Source of the DNA: Lantana camara
Lineage: Eukaryota; Streptophyta; Magnoliopsida; Lamiales; Verbenaceae
Length of the DNA stretch: 64,000 nt
NCBI GenBank assembly: GCA_037501455.1
Contig: CM074858.1
Span: 43,955,001 to 44,019,000 of the forward strand
Reading direction: 5' to 3'
Shown: piece by piece, positions 23,032-34,087 of the stretch
Layout: each line of letters starts with the position of its first letter
Numbering within the stretch: the first letter of the stretch is position 1
Notes under the pieces: generated by a model
What the model saw: the letters and a program-made list of their open reading frames with translations, nothing else
Told to the model about the DNA's origin: nothing
The model's database searches: none
Position numbers and translations under genes: made by a program

Positions 23032-23527
23032 CCCCTCCTTCCCACTTTTCAGTTCTTGCAGGTTTTGCTAGGCGGATGTCATGTTTTAAATCTCTTGTCG
23101 AGTCACTTGTACACTCGAGTCACATTTTACACTTTTATGATTTAATGGTAATTTCTTTATGTATTTGGGCCGGTGTGCCAATTATGATTTATTGTTGGAT
23201 ATTAATTCAGGACGGGTTGCATGTTTAGTTGAACCCGTTGTTAGGATGCATGTTATATGTTTGGACTATTATCGAAATTTTATGTATCGTATTGTTGCAA
23301 TTGGGCTTGTAGCCATCGTTGAAATTTATGTATTACACTTGTTGCTTCCGCATTGCTCTCTTGGTTATATTTTGATTTAATTGGTAGGGTTAGTTTCCAC
23401 CTAGTCAGGTTGATTTTATTTTGTCTCCCGTTCGCCATGAGTCCGGTTCATGCTTGGATCATCCATTTCATGTGTGGACTAGACTTGTAGTGTGGGGGAT
23501 GTGGTGGCTATTGCCCCGGGTGCTACA

Positions 23528-24493
23528 ACCTCTCTTCCCAAACGGTGTGGAGGTGGGATTGATTTATGCCTTTGTTTTGTTTTTGCTTTGCCTTTGCTTA
23601 TGAAGTAAGTGTCTTCGAACTCGAGCTCGCCAGGTTGGTAAGCTTATGCTTTTGTTTATGGTTGTGAAACGAGGGTGGATTTCTAAACCATAAAACTTGG
23701 TTGATTTTGGCCTTCGGCTTTAAACTTCTCTCTTTATATATCTATTACCACGGGTTAAAATGTTTTAGAATGCAAAAACCACACCCGGTTCATGAACCCT
23801 TTTAGCTTTGAATATGGTTTATTCTTATGTATATGTACGGGTGCGTGTGTTAGCCCCCTCACCAGTCATTAGGGCTGACCCCTCTTCGTTGTTTCTTTTT
23901 GCCCCTTCCTTTATTTTTAGTTACAGGTTCAGGTTGTTGGAGTTCATGCTAGGCGGCGGTGTGTTGTGTCTGTTGAGTCTTTGTATGTTCGTTTCAGTTG
24001 GTTAAGTATTTTGTTTTGAATTATGTTGGAAATTTTGTATAAGATTTATTTGTACATATTTGAAATTATGAATCGAATGTACGGAATTCGGGACAGGTTA
24101 GGACAGGTGCTCGGATTAGATGAACCCGTTGTGATTATATGATTATTCGGGACAGGTTCTAGGGCCAGTTGAACCCGTCTTGTTGTGTAATTGTTTGGGA
24201 CAGGATAGGACAGTTTCGATCGTTTAGTTGAACCCGTATAGTTGACTTTGATGTATGCTTGATGCTGTCATCCTTATTGTATGAAAAGTTTTTGAAAAGT
24301 TGGCATTCCATACTGCTTCCGCTGTCATGTTTCGCATATTCTCTTTTGTACAGGGTTAGGTACCGCCTAGCTAGTGTGTGTGTTTTCGTAAGTCACCCGT
24401 TCGCTGTGACATGGTGCGTGTGTGGACTCTCCATTTCGTACATGTGTCGGGTCATAGTCCGGGGGTGTGGTGCCCACCGCTTAGGGTGTTATA
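23528..24493 (+). mobile_element. LTR C, right tail (gypsy, plus strand)
   Basis: Contains the 3' landmarks of the family: a stem-loop at 23873-23887 (CAGTC, ATTAG, GGCTG), TGCTAGGCGG near 23948, CACCCGTTCGC near 24398 and the terminal GGGTGTTATA. The usual terminal CTACA has become TTATA. Its left part is cut off by element B. It interrupts the gag of element J; the left end and target duplication are outside view. Confidence 0.72.
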
Positions 24494-25113
24494 GCCCATG
24501 TATCCACCGTAGCAGCTTGCAAAGCCCGCTAAATATCTTCTCTTAACCCGTGTACAAAATCTTGGGCCTTCAATGCATCATCATCCGTAATGTGAGAGGC
24601 ATAAGGAGCAAGCATCTCAAACTCGAGCATGTAATCTTCAACGGTCTGGTTCCCTTGTTTAAGGTCCAAAAATTCCTGCAACCTTCTCTCTCGAGAACTA
24701 GGAGGGATGTACTTCTCACGAAATTCCCTCACAAAATTTTCCCAATTAAATTCTTCGCCATTCCTTTCCAAATGAGCCATTGTTCCCTTCAACCAATTTG
24801 AAGTTTGTCCTTGGATATATCGAGCAATAAATACGGCCTTCTCTTGTGAAGGGGCGGGGCAAATTTCCAAAATTTCCATGATCTCTGTTATCCATTCTTC
24901 CGCTTTGATGTCACTACCTCCAAGCCACTTTGGAAGGTTGTTCTCTCGGAACTCCTTATAAACTGAAGTTGCAACTCTTCTTTGTCCTTCACCCTGAGGA
25001 ATTAGTTGTAGTGGATTTTGTTGAAGAAAGTCGAGGACGGCTCGTACAATACCCTCTGCAGTTGGTGGGGGTGGCGGAGGAACATTATCATAGGCTCTTT
25101 TTCTAGGAGGCAT
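24494..25113 (-). pseudogene. gag N-terminus and capsid of element J, cut by LTR C
   Basis: Start at the ATG at 25113 (MPPRKRAYDN), the usual gag start in this group. About 200 codons are open: a proline run, then a capsid with NLPKWLGGSDIKAEEWITEIMEIL, then FREKYIPPSSRERRLQEFLDLKQGNQTVEDYMLEFEML, which is the Retrotrans_gag signature. Gag coats the element RNA. The frame runs into the inserted LTR C at 24493, so the rest (zinc knuckles, pol) lies left of the window. The capsid differs clearly from those of E and G, so J is another lineage. Confidence 0.85.
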
Positions 25114-25306
25114 CCTGAAAAAACACAAATTCAAGGAAATATCGATGCGTGGTAGGTTTAGTGTATGTTCATATGTACAATCAATGCAAATAAAAGCACA
25201 TATGTCATATTAAAGTGAAAGTGAAAGCAAACAAACACACATATTCCTAAGCCGAACGATCTAGACAGACAGTCATGATACGAGGACTCCGGTTTTGCAA
25301 CCTGGA

Positions 25307-25325
25307 GCTCTGATATCACTTTAGA
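25307..25325 (-). other. Primer-binding site of element J
   Basis: The sense strand reads TGATATCAGAGC, one mismatch from the initiator tRNA-Met primer site used by E, G and M, just inside the LTR end. Confidence 0.8.
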
Positions 25326-27513
25326 TGTAGCAGCCCGAGCGTAAGGCGCCACATCCCCTGCACTAGAGCCCGACACGTGTAACGAAATGAAGAATCCGTA
25401 CACACACCAAACGCTAGCGAAGGGTGACAAACAAAAGACCCTCATAAGCTAGGTGGTCTAAACCCTCAAACAGAGCGTGCAAAACATGAACATACAAGAG
25501 CGGAAGCACTAACGAAACAAACATACCTATATAGTGAAGTTATACAAAACTAAAACAAATTAAATACAAACTTGCCTCCACGGCCAAACATTACGAATAC
25601 ATAAGTCAAATTACAAAGGATTAAAGTATACAATGCAGAACATGCTCTAGACAGAATGCATACTCGACCAAAGCTACCAAAGACTCAAAAGAAAGCAAAC
25701 CGCCTAGCTCGAACCAACAGACCAGAACCTGTAAACTAAAACATAAAGAGGTAGGGGTTAGTCACACTAACTGACTGAGGGGCTACACACGCACGGGTAT
25801 ATATGTATACAGAGCACAACACATGTCATAGAGTGGATTTCATGAACCGGGGCGTAGTTTTTGCATTCTAAAATGATTTCACCCATGATACTAGATATAG
25901 GGAGTAAAAGAGTTAGGCCGAAGGCCAAAACCAACAAATTTTACGTAATTGAGAATCAACTCCTCGTTCCATGTACAATTTCATAATAAACTAACATATC
26001 TAACCTACACACCAAGCAAACTCTCACGGGGAAATGTGCATAGGGGTAATGTCCTTCCTGGATCCCCTATCCCACATCCTGGTGATCATGTATAGGAGTA
26101 ATACTTAACGCATGAGTCTCCCTTACCCATAAGCACCGAGCCCAGGCAAAACAGAGTCGGAGACTTACCAGAATTTGAGGTAAAACAAGGTCCACGACCA
26201 AGTGTAAATCGTAGGCATATCGTAAGGCATATCACAAGGCATAATCATAGCATGAGCATAAGCATAACATAGGCATAAACATAATCACACTCCTAGCGTA
26301 TTCATATACATAGTGTAACGGATTCGTTAGCATACTCATATCCTAGCATAATCCTATTCTACCATAATCATACCTTACATTTTAAAATATTCGTATACCT
26401 AACATGATCATTACATACCTAGCATAACGTGTTCTACCATAAAGCTTAAAATACATATTCAAATATTCACACCTATTACGTACACATAAGGCTTATTTCA
26501 CACGCATACACATCGAGCACATATCATTAGGGTTTAACTATAACCTAACCTCACCTTACATCGACAAACTGGGCCAACATAACAAAACCAACGCCTATGG
26601 AGCAACCTCGTCACCAACGGGATAATCCTCTAAACAAAACAAACATCACAAGACATATTCATACTCAAAATGAACCATATATACACTCGACATATACATA
26701 TGAATGCATGTGATGCGAATGCAAACCATACACGTTTAACACATAGACAATTAGAGCACTTAAAGCATATAAGTTCATATCTTACACATTTCACGTCCAA
26801 TAAATTCATAACTTCCATACAACGAACATAACATCTTATATAGCGTGTTAACAAAGCACATAAGTCATAAAAAAGCCAAGAGAAGTCACACAAGGTGAAT
26901 AAACGAAGTCACGATGCATGCATACAAACAAGGAAGCATTTAAGTCATATAAATTCATACTAAGTCATATTCCACATAATTCACGTCAAACGGATTCATA
27001 GGTCTCATGCAACGAGCATAATTTATCATATAATAAGCTAACAACGCATATCAGAGGCTCAACTGGGCTTAGAAAAATACAAAGTAGGTTTGAAAGCTTC
27101 CAATTTTCTTTACGAGTCCAACGCCTCTTCCGGAATTCGAATCCAAATTCCCGAGCTCGCATTACGCCTTCCGGAACCCAAGGTGCACTAAAATGAGTTA
27201 GGCCCTCGAGTCCCTAACAAATAAAATGGTTTTAAAAACCATAACAAACGAACTCTAAAATAATAAACGAGCATATAAACAAGTTTATAAATCACATAAT
27301 TCATATATAGTAATTTGTTACAAAAATCAAAATTGAAAACGGGGTTAAACGGATTAAAACGAGTTTAAAAGGTTCAAAAACGTTTAAAACTTAAACATAC
27401 GATATATTATAATTATTCAAATAAGTCATATAACTACATACTTAATTAATTAAATGTGCAGTTAGCACACCCGCGACGTCATATCCGGAAGGCCGAAAAG
27501 TCAGTATGTTATA
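25326..27513 (-). mobile_element. 5' LTR of gypsy element J
   Basis: 2188 bp from TGTAGCAGCCCG to GTATGTTATA (sense start expected TGTAAC, here TATAAC). It carries the terminal block, CCGCCTAGC near 25698, a stem-loop of changed sequence (25757-25771: GTTAG, TCACA, CTAAC) and a decayed 20-bp palindrome (27132-27151). No clear palindromic words. No gene. Confidence 0.8.
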
Positions 27514-29257
27514 GGGTATCTGGAAATTGTTTATAAAAATATGAACCGTTTGTAGTAAGAAGTTTAATGCCCGCAAGCTAGGCCTCTCCATCTGTAACTC
27601 CTTAAATATTTGGTAAAACAGTAACGGTATTGTACTTGGTACCGATACTTTAATAACACTAATACGATAATACCTCCTTAACTCCGATTGTCGCGCCAGG
27701 GAGCTACCCCGGAGTGACGTAAAAAAAAAGAGAGGGGTCAAACATCTCGCTTATCTCTTGGCGTGGAGTAGCTAACCTCCAGCTAAATCAGTACGAAGAG
27801 TTGGTGGCAGTCCGCATCACCAACAACACCCTCGGCCTGATACCTCCCAGGTAATTGCTCGATATGAATACAGCCGGGGCCCATAATAGTAACAATAAAG
27901 ATAAGATAGTATTTTTCTTACATAGCCAGTAATCAATGTTTTGATAAAGTGGACTTAAAGTATATAGTGTCCAAATAAACCATCGATTCCGGCGTAAAAG
28001 TATTTTTCCCTTGAAAGGGATATGGTAGTATAGTATTATGTATATCAAGAAGTAAACCATAAATAATAGGCAGGCTTGAATATAATTTTCATAAAGATAT
28101 ATATGTATAGGCATGATTCCAGTTGAAAACATTTTAACCCTCACCTAATACCGGTAGTCAGACAAAGTCATATGGATTCCATTGCTTGATCCTAATTTTT
28201 CCTGAAAGTATTAACTACTACAAGCTTAGGACTAGGTTTTTATTATTCTAATCAAGAAAGCATAAGGTATATAGTGTTTACACTTAAAAGAGTAGCACGT
28301 TCGATCTTATTATTCTAATCAAGTAAGCACATAAAGTACATAAATTATAACACGTTAGAGAATATTCGGTAAACCCTAATTTTAACCGTTTAAGTGAATT
28401 CCCTTATTCACGTATGTTTTTATGAATTATTTGGCTAACCAAATATTTATTAATCACATTATGATCCTAATTGTAAGATTTGAAATGATAGATTAGGGTT
28501 AATTTGACAATGTAGGACATGATTTAGAAAATGTTTACAAAATTACCGATTTTTGGAAAATTCGGATAGAATCTTTCTTTACTATTTCAAAGACACAATT
28601 TATAATTATTTTTAAATTAGTTCTGAATTATTTAAGTATAATGTTGACAAAAAAGTCAAAGTTACTATTGAAAACATTTACTATTCAAAATTCTTAAGAA
28701 TTAAACACTTTATAACATAAAATTAAACACATACTTACACACATTGTCACACGTGCACCTATTTTTATTCAAGAACATTAAGACCATGTTCTTAGATTTA
28801 TTTATATGTTCATATGAGTTCATGATCATGTTTAATAAATTTTAAGTTCATAACATGTAATTAAACTTAAAATGTAGAACTTTATGTAACTTTAATCATA
28901 AAAATAAATCTAAATAAATTATTCTAAGCATGAATTTAATCAAATAATATCATGTATTTTTAAACACATAATCACATTATACCATATCATAAATCATGCA
29001 TTTAATTAAATAAAATTCATACATGTAGGCACATTTTACGTAAAACTAGAACTATGCATATATTTCATAAAATAAAATTCCTAAATGCATAATTTAATTA
29101 AATCTAAGCATGCTGTAATCATAATACCCTAAGACCATACCATAAAATATGAAATAATAAAATGAAAGCACATACCATGTAGAGAGAGGGAGAGAGCTCG
29201 TGACTTAGGGCAGAGAGAGTGAGAGTTTTGTGTGATTTTTAACAATGAGAGTTAGGG

Positions 29258-29265
29258 TATTTATA
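29258..29265 (-). promoter_or_regulatory. TATA box of decayed LTR K
   Basis: TATAAATA in sense, followed by a CT-rich leader; the same arrangement as M's TATATATA at 33126-33133. Confidence 0.5.
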
Positions 29266-29922
29266 GGTATGGTCTTGGGAGATAAGAGGCATTCTTGAAT
29301 TTTTTAGGGTAGTGACTCACAAGTTAGAGTAGCTAGGTCTATTTCTATAGGGGACTTAGGTGTATAGGTGATGTAGGAGATTATGTATACAAAATTGTGT
29401 CATAAATACATCATCTATAACTTAATTCAAAATTACGTAGAAAATAATACTTAAACGTTCATGAATCTCTAGGTTAGAGTTTAAAGTAGAAAAAATTACA
29501 AAAGAAATAGCATCGAAAGGGCTTTCCGATGAATATAAATACTTAACGTTTAAACGTTTCAAGTTAAAGTAGTAAGCATTCGGAATTTTGAAAAATACGA
29601 TAAAATACATAAAACATAGCTGGGATGAGATTTAATTTTCGAGAAAGTGTTCATGATTCATAAAATAATTTGAGGATTGTTTTGAGTATAATATTGAATA
29701 CCAAATACCGTACGGTTTAAAAGCTAGTTTTTACAACAGGGGAATAGTACTTTAGGAAAATTAAGAAAAATTTATAGAATGGGCTAGGATCTGAACTAGG
29801 GCTTGGAAAAGGTCTTAAAATTCATAATATAATTCAAGGATCGTTTTGGTTATAATATTGGATAGGGAAAGTGTTCAAATTCTAAAATACTTAAATTAGG
29901 GTTAATTAGGGTTTCTCGAACA

Positions 29923-30428
29923 ATTTTTGCTACTACGGGAGTTACAATGAGAATTAGGGTTCTTTAACTTTTTTGGGTTTGGGACCATCTTCGTCCCCTT
30001 TTTCGGTCCCTCATCTTCCGAATCCATGTAGACAACCCCGGTACAAGCAGTCGCCATGTGTCTCATGCCCGGCACCGATTACAATATTGCACGAATTTGG
30101 AGTAAGCAACCTCTTGATCAAAACACCAATCACCGTACCTGATCGGAACAGTTTTTTCCAGGGGCTTGGATATATCTAGTTCCACGCAGACCCGCGGCTC
30201 ATCCGTGTTGTCCATACGTGCCGTAGCCTCATCACATCTAATCGGCGTCCCGATAATTGCTGCCAACTGACATATCGTGTCCTTGTAGCGGAGTTCCGAT
30301 GGGAGTTTGGGAGACGAAATCCACACCGGAATGATCGGTGAGTCGACTCACATAAAATTTTCAAAATTTTGAACCCTAATTCTCATTGTAACTCCCGTAA
30401 AATTTTGAACCCTAATTCTCATTGTAAC
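29923..30428. mobile_element. Inverted-repeat unit carrying a captured gene fragment (possible Pack-MULE-like element)
   Basis: A 27-bp segment (29936-29962) recurs as a perfect inverted copy at 30371-30397 and again with one change at 30407-30433, the last two being a tandem pair joined by AAAATTTT. A 9-bp direct repeat TCTCGAACA lies at 29914-29922 and 30429-30437, the duplication length typical of Mutator-like elements. The arms do not extend cleanly to those repeats, so the class is uncertain. Between the arms is a DUF4283-type fragment. The unit lies in decayed LTR K. Confidence 0.5.
30063..30326 (-). pseudogene. Fragment of a DUF4283/CCHC zinc-knuckle protein
   Basis: The 87-codon frame reads WISSPKLPSELRYKDTICQL, IGTPIRCDEATARMD, RVCVELDISKPL, then YCNRC. 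That order (WISFP-LP, IG-P, D-AT, RVCVE-D-SKPL, C-x2-C) is the plant DUF4283/zf-CCHC_4 family found in LINE ORF1 and in many host gene fragments. The stop follows CNRCRA; in another frame the next bases give GHETHGDC, the expected second half of the knuckle, so a frameshift breaks it. No reverse transcriptase follows, and it is framed by inverted repeats, so it looks captured rather than part of a LINE. Confidence 0.7.
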
Positions 30429-30440
30429 TCTCGAACATAA

Positions 30441-30946
30441 AATTTTGAATGGATTCATTTGACATCTATATTTGATAGGCAAAAGTGTCCCGGAAAATTT
30501 CTACATTAAGGCTATGGGGTTAAGACTGTGCATGATTCCCACTTGAAGTATTTACACGCGACTCTGAAGGAGGTGGAGAAGGTGTGGTACTTTGAGCCCT
30601 CGTTGGATAACCAGGGAAGGCACATGGTGGGTTAGCTATCCCGTGTTTATTGGTTAAGTTGGTGGAGAGGGTTTGATTCCCGAAACACCAAGGTTGTGGG
30701 GGTTGGATTTGATTTATGATTTCCGTTTTATATTATGTTATGAGGAGTTAGGGGAGGTCCGTTCTCGCCGAACATTTGTTTATGTTTATGTTTGTTGGAT
30801 TATGAATCGAGTTAGGATTCTTTTATGTTTTATATGTTAGCTTTTGAAAACATTTTGGTATACAAAACCTTAACTCGATTCATGGCCATCACCTTTGATA
30901 CTTGCTATGCTGTATATGTATTTAGGTGTGGGTGTGGGTTTAGCCC
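30441..30946 (+). mobile_element. LTR fragment I (gypsy, plus strand)
   Basis: From about 30660 the sequence follows the layout of LTR C upstream of its stem-loop, including GAATCGAGTT...AACTCGATTC spaced arms and GGTGTGGGTTTAGCCC. It stops at AGCCC (30942-30946), where LTR H begins. In C and F the next bases would be the CTCACTCAGTC stem region. The part 30441-30660 is unassigned; I see no gene. Confidence 0.5.
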
Positions 30947-31188
30947 TGTAGCACCCCACACGGTGAGTCACCACATCCCCCGTACCTAGGACCAATCCAC
31001 ATACGAGATGGTAAACCATACATGAACCAAGCAGAGGCAAACGGGAGATAGGCAGACGCACCTAAGCTAGGCGAAACGTAGACCCTGTCAATTAAAACAA
31101 ACTACAAAAACAAATGCGTATGCGGAAGCGAAACATAAACTCAAATTTAAAAGCACAATTAGCAGGTGACTGGTTCAACTAGCATAGA
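30947..31188 (-). mobile_element. LTR H, left segment (gypsy, minus strand)
   Basis: Starts TGTAGCACCCC and shows the terminal block with CCACATCCCCCG and AAGCTAGGCG. Cut at 31188 by element G; continues at 59154. The 5-bp AGCCC before it is the presumed target duplication. Confidence 0.75.
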
Positions 31189-32044
31189 TGTAGCGCCCGA
31201 GCGTAAGGCACCACATCCCCCGCACCGAGACCCGACCCGCATATGAAATGGGAAATCCATACACGTGCCAAATCACGGCGAACGGGGACACAACACACAC
31301 GTTAAGATAGGCTTGAACTAACCCTTAAACCAATCAATACCAAAACATAATTGAATCAGAGCGACGAGAATTAAATCGGAAGCAATAAATCATAACTATT
31401 CACAATGAGCATCCAAGCTCCCAAAATAAATTCAAAAGCATACAACGATAGAGTATCAATGCCGTCATGGCTTGACATAATATGAGTACGCTCCACACAT
31501 GATCATAATACAAAAGTAATAAGAAAAATATTTATGTGTGTAAAAGGAAATGCTAGACACCAATGCAAGACTAGACGACTCGAATTCCTGCCTAGCACTC
31601 CCCAAACCTGCACAAAACAACTAAAAACAAACCGGGTTCAGGCTAAAAGAGACTGGTGGGTAGAAAAACGGGGCATAGTATGTAATACAACAGAATTTAA
31701 ACACATACATGCAAGCCCTGATCCCATTTGAAGTTTGATAAGAATTTCCCAAGCGGGCAAAACAAGGTGAAAATCAATAGGATTATGACTATCATATTCA
31801 TTCATATTTAATCTTAGGTTTTCATAGCCCCGTGAGTGGGCGTGCATAAAATCCAACCTTCTCCTTGTGTATTCATAACATGATTCATTCGTTATCACAC
31901 ATATAAGTCTTTTGTGCTTATACATACATGATCATAATCATACACATACACCTTTTTCCTCCGGGTGGTGGACGGGTTTGCAAGGCCCGACCACCGGTCC
32001 ATACATTGACCCAAGGACGTACATGAATCGCGCAAGGGCACTCA
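31189..32044 (-). mobile_element. 3' LTR of element G, left segment
   Basis: Starts TGTAGCGCCCGAGCG, near-identical to the start of the 5' LTR at 56319. Contains the stem-loop region (about 31636, one arm base changed) and CTGCCTAGCAC. Cut at 32044 by element M; the 5 bases ACTCA are duplicated at 46492. Confidence 0.92.
32040..32044. repeat. Target-site duplication of element M, left copy
   Basis: ACTCA before the LTR start TGTAACAGCC, repeated exactly at 46492-46496. Confidence 0.96.
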
Positions 32045-32217
32045 TGTAACAGCCCAAAACAGGGCCTGGATGAAAACAGTAAGTTAAGGCAGTGGTAAAG
32101 CGTTTATAGACCGTGATCCAACTTTTTGAATCATCGTGCATTGCATTCTTACATGAACTTTGTGCTCGTATATGATCTGACATGCTTTAAGGGGGAATTC
32201 TTGACCTTTGATTCAGT

Positions 32218-32694
32218 TTACTATTCATAACCCGAGCCTACCTTGTTCATATTGCTACTCGAACCCTAGAGGTTCATCACACATGTTTCCCAATTGTTTG
32301 AACTAGTTTCCCGAACTCAGAAAGTCTTTCTTGAGCCATAAGGGTATTTTTGGAACTTACCGACCAAAGTTACTATTCATCAGAAAATGATCTTTTGATT
32401 CTGATACCTTTTTCAACCCAAGTTACAGTTGAATCGATCCTTGAGTCGAGACGAGTCTTTTGATATTATTCTTGGCTTGGAAATCCATTCCGGAATTTTG
32501 TTTTATTGAAAACGTTTTTGAAAACCCTAGTTTACTATTCCTTTTACGAACGGTTTTCATTCGGAAAATGTTTTCTCTTCGGATTTGCACTACTTGAGCT
32601 ATTTAAAGATTTTTGAGATGTTTTACAACTCTTGATTCAAACCCTAGCATGAAATTTTGAAGCGTACGTTCGTACGTGAGAATCCACTATTCAT
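32218..32694 (+). repeat. Dispersed TTACTATTCA motifs in 5' LTR of M
   Basis: Copies at 32218-32227, 32370-32379, 32532-32541 (last base changed) and 32685-32694 (first two changed). They are reverse complements of the tandem TGAATAGTAA units at 34013-34087 and could pair with them. Confidence 0.7.
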
Positions 32695-33125
32695 CCTACG
32701 TTTTCAACTTTTTAACGGTAAAACGTTTTATAGTCGATTTTGGACTCAAAACGCTTCTCGATTTATTTCTTGAATTTTGGAAGCAATCCGGACTTGAAAA
32801 TCATTCTAGAAAGTCGTTTTTCACTCATGTCGAGTTTCGAGCTCAAAACTTTTATTCACTAAAACTAATGTATCTTTCAAACGGTAAATCCGATTTCGAC
32901 GAATGAATATGCGTTTCGAAGCTAATTTTCTTGCCGTCGGAATGGTTAAACTTCCAGCCACTTATCCTTGAGCCTTGGGGGACGAAATTACAGAAATACC
33001 CCCAGCAGCCCATTTTTAGCTTCAACATCCCTAAAGCTTCTAGAAGATACAAGTGGATGAACTCTTGTTTTGCTCTCCTACCCTTAAGCCCTCTCTAATT
33101 GCAAGGTGAGGGGCTTCCCAACACC

Positions 33126-33133
33126 TATATATA
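33126..33133 (+). promoter_or_regulatory. TATA box of element M
   Basis: CCTATATATACCCC about 1.08 kb into the LTR, followed within 50-110 bases by a CT-rich stretch typical of a transcript leader. The 3' LTR has the same site near 43466. Confidence 0.7.
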
Positions 33134-34012
33134 CCCCTCTCATGGCATTTGAATCCTTGCTCAAAGTCTTGTGTTAACAAGCACCCCTCTCTCCCTCCTT
33201 TCCCCTCTTGCCGTCGGCATCCCCTCCCCTTGTAGCTAGGTTAGTTTGTTTTGTTTATGTTATGTTAGTTTAGTTTATGTTTTTATGTTATGGTACGTTT
33301 ATATTATGTTTAGGTTGGGTCTTAGGGTCTTCCCTAAGCCATATAGGATTTTATTTTATGCATTTATTATATAGTTTTCATGATATGTTTGTGTAGTTTT
33401 TTATATGTTTTAATTGTTTAGTATATGCTTGAATATGTTATGAATTGCTCTAGTATATGCTATGATCATGTCATATGCTTGTTATATTATGAGAATTGAT
33501 GCATGATTATGGAATTTGAATTATGTTCATGCATGTTAGCTAATGGAATAGTGATTTACAATTTATTATGTCACAACTTGTTACATGTTGATATGGAATT
33601 AAATTATTACATGTTACATGCCTAAAGGTTTATGATATATGATATGATATGATATGAGATATGTTGTGACATGTTGTCACATTGTTATATGACTCTTGAA
33701 TTATGAATTGAGCTTATGGTATGATTTGGATTAATGGATTAGTGCCTTGATCATGTTATACACTTTAATAGTGTCACATGTTATAACCTAAGATAGATTA
33801 GTGTTTCATAACTTGATCTTATGCCTTAATTGGATCTCTTAACTATAGGTTATACCTTTAACCTAGATCACACTTGATTATATTAACATGAACTTGAAAC
33901 TATAGGTTATAATCAAGATCATAATTTAATTAGGGTGTGTGTGTGTGTGCATGCCGTGTGTGTGTGGGTGTGTGTATAGTAAGGGTTTGACCCGACCCTT
34001 TGACCCGACATG

Positions 34013-34087
34013 TGAATAGTAACTGGTGAATAGTAATCGTGAATAGTAATCTTGAATAGTACTTTTGAATAGTGCTTTTGAATAGTA
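34013..34087 (+). repeat. Tandem TGAATAGTA repeats in 5' LTR of M
   Basis: Six units with 13-14 bp spacing, starting at 34013, 34027, 34040, 34053, 34066 and 34079; a variant TGTATAGTAA lies at 33972. The 3' LTR keeps them near 44353-44427. Confidence 0.85.

Larger units (their letters stand above)
20140..23527 (+). mobile_element. 3' LTR of gypsy element B
   Basis: 3388 bp, TGTAACGCCCC to CCGGGTGCTACA. It shares the family layout with F: a 20-bp palindrome (20372-20391), a word cluster (20981-21110), the conserved block with ACTTCG...CCATTTTCACCTCG (about 21340-21560), a stem-loop (23013-23031), TGCTAGGCGG (about 23068) and the CCCGTTCGCCATGAG terminal block. No gene. It sits inside LTR C, whose tail resumes at 23528. 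Confidence 0.88.
27514..30440 (-). mobile_element. Decayed LTR K (gypsy, minus strand, M-like)
   Basis: The reverse complement shares short stretches with LTR M: the segment with GGAGAGGCCTAGCTTGCGGGC (about 27575, compare 35310-35335) and GGGTAGCTCCCTGGCG (about 27690, compare 35065-35085). A TATA-like site and a CT-rich leader (29160-29265) correspond to 33120-33230 in M. It is much diverged, so old. The short ORFs are not genes. It surrounds element J on the left and carries a small inverted-repeat insertion (29923-30428). The right edge is approximate. Confidence 0.6.

Noticed and set aside
30063..30326. LINE retrotransposon
   Set aside because: Only a piece of an ORF1-like domain is present; no endonuclease, reverse transcriptase or A tail.
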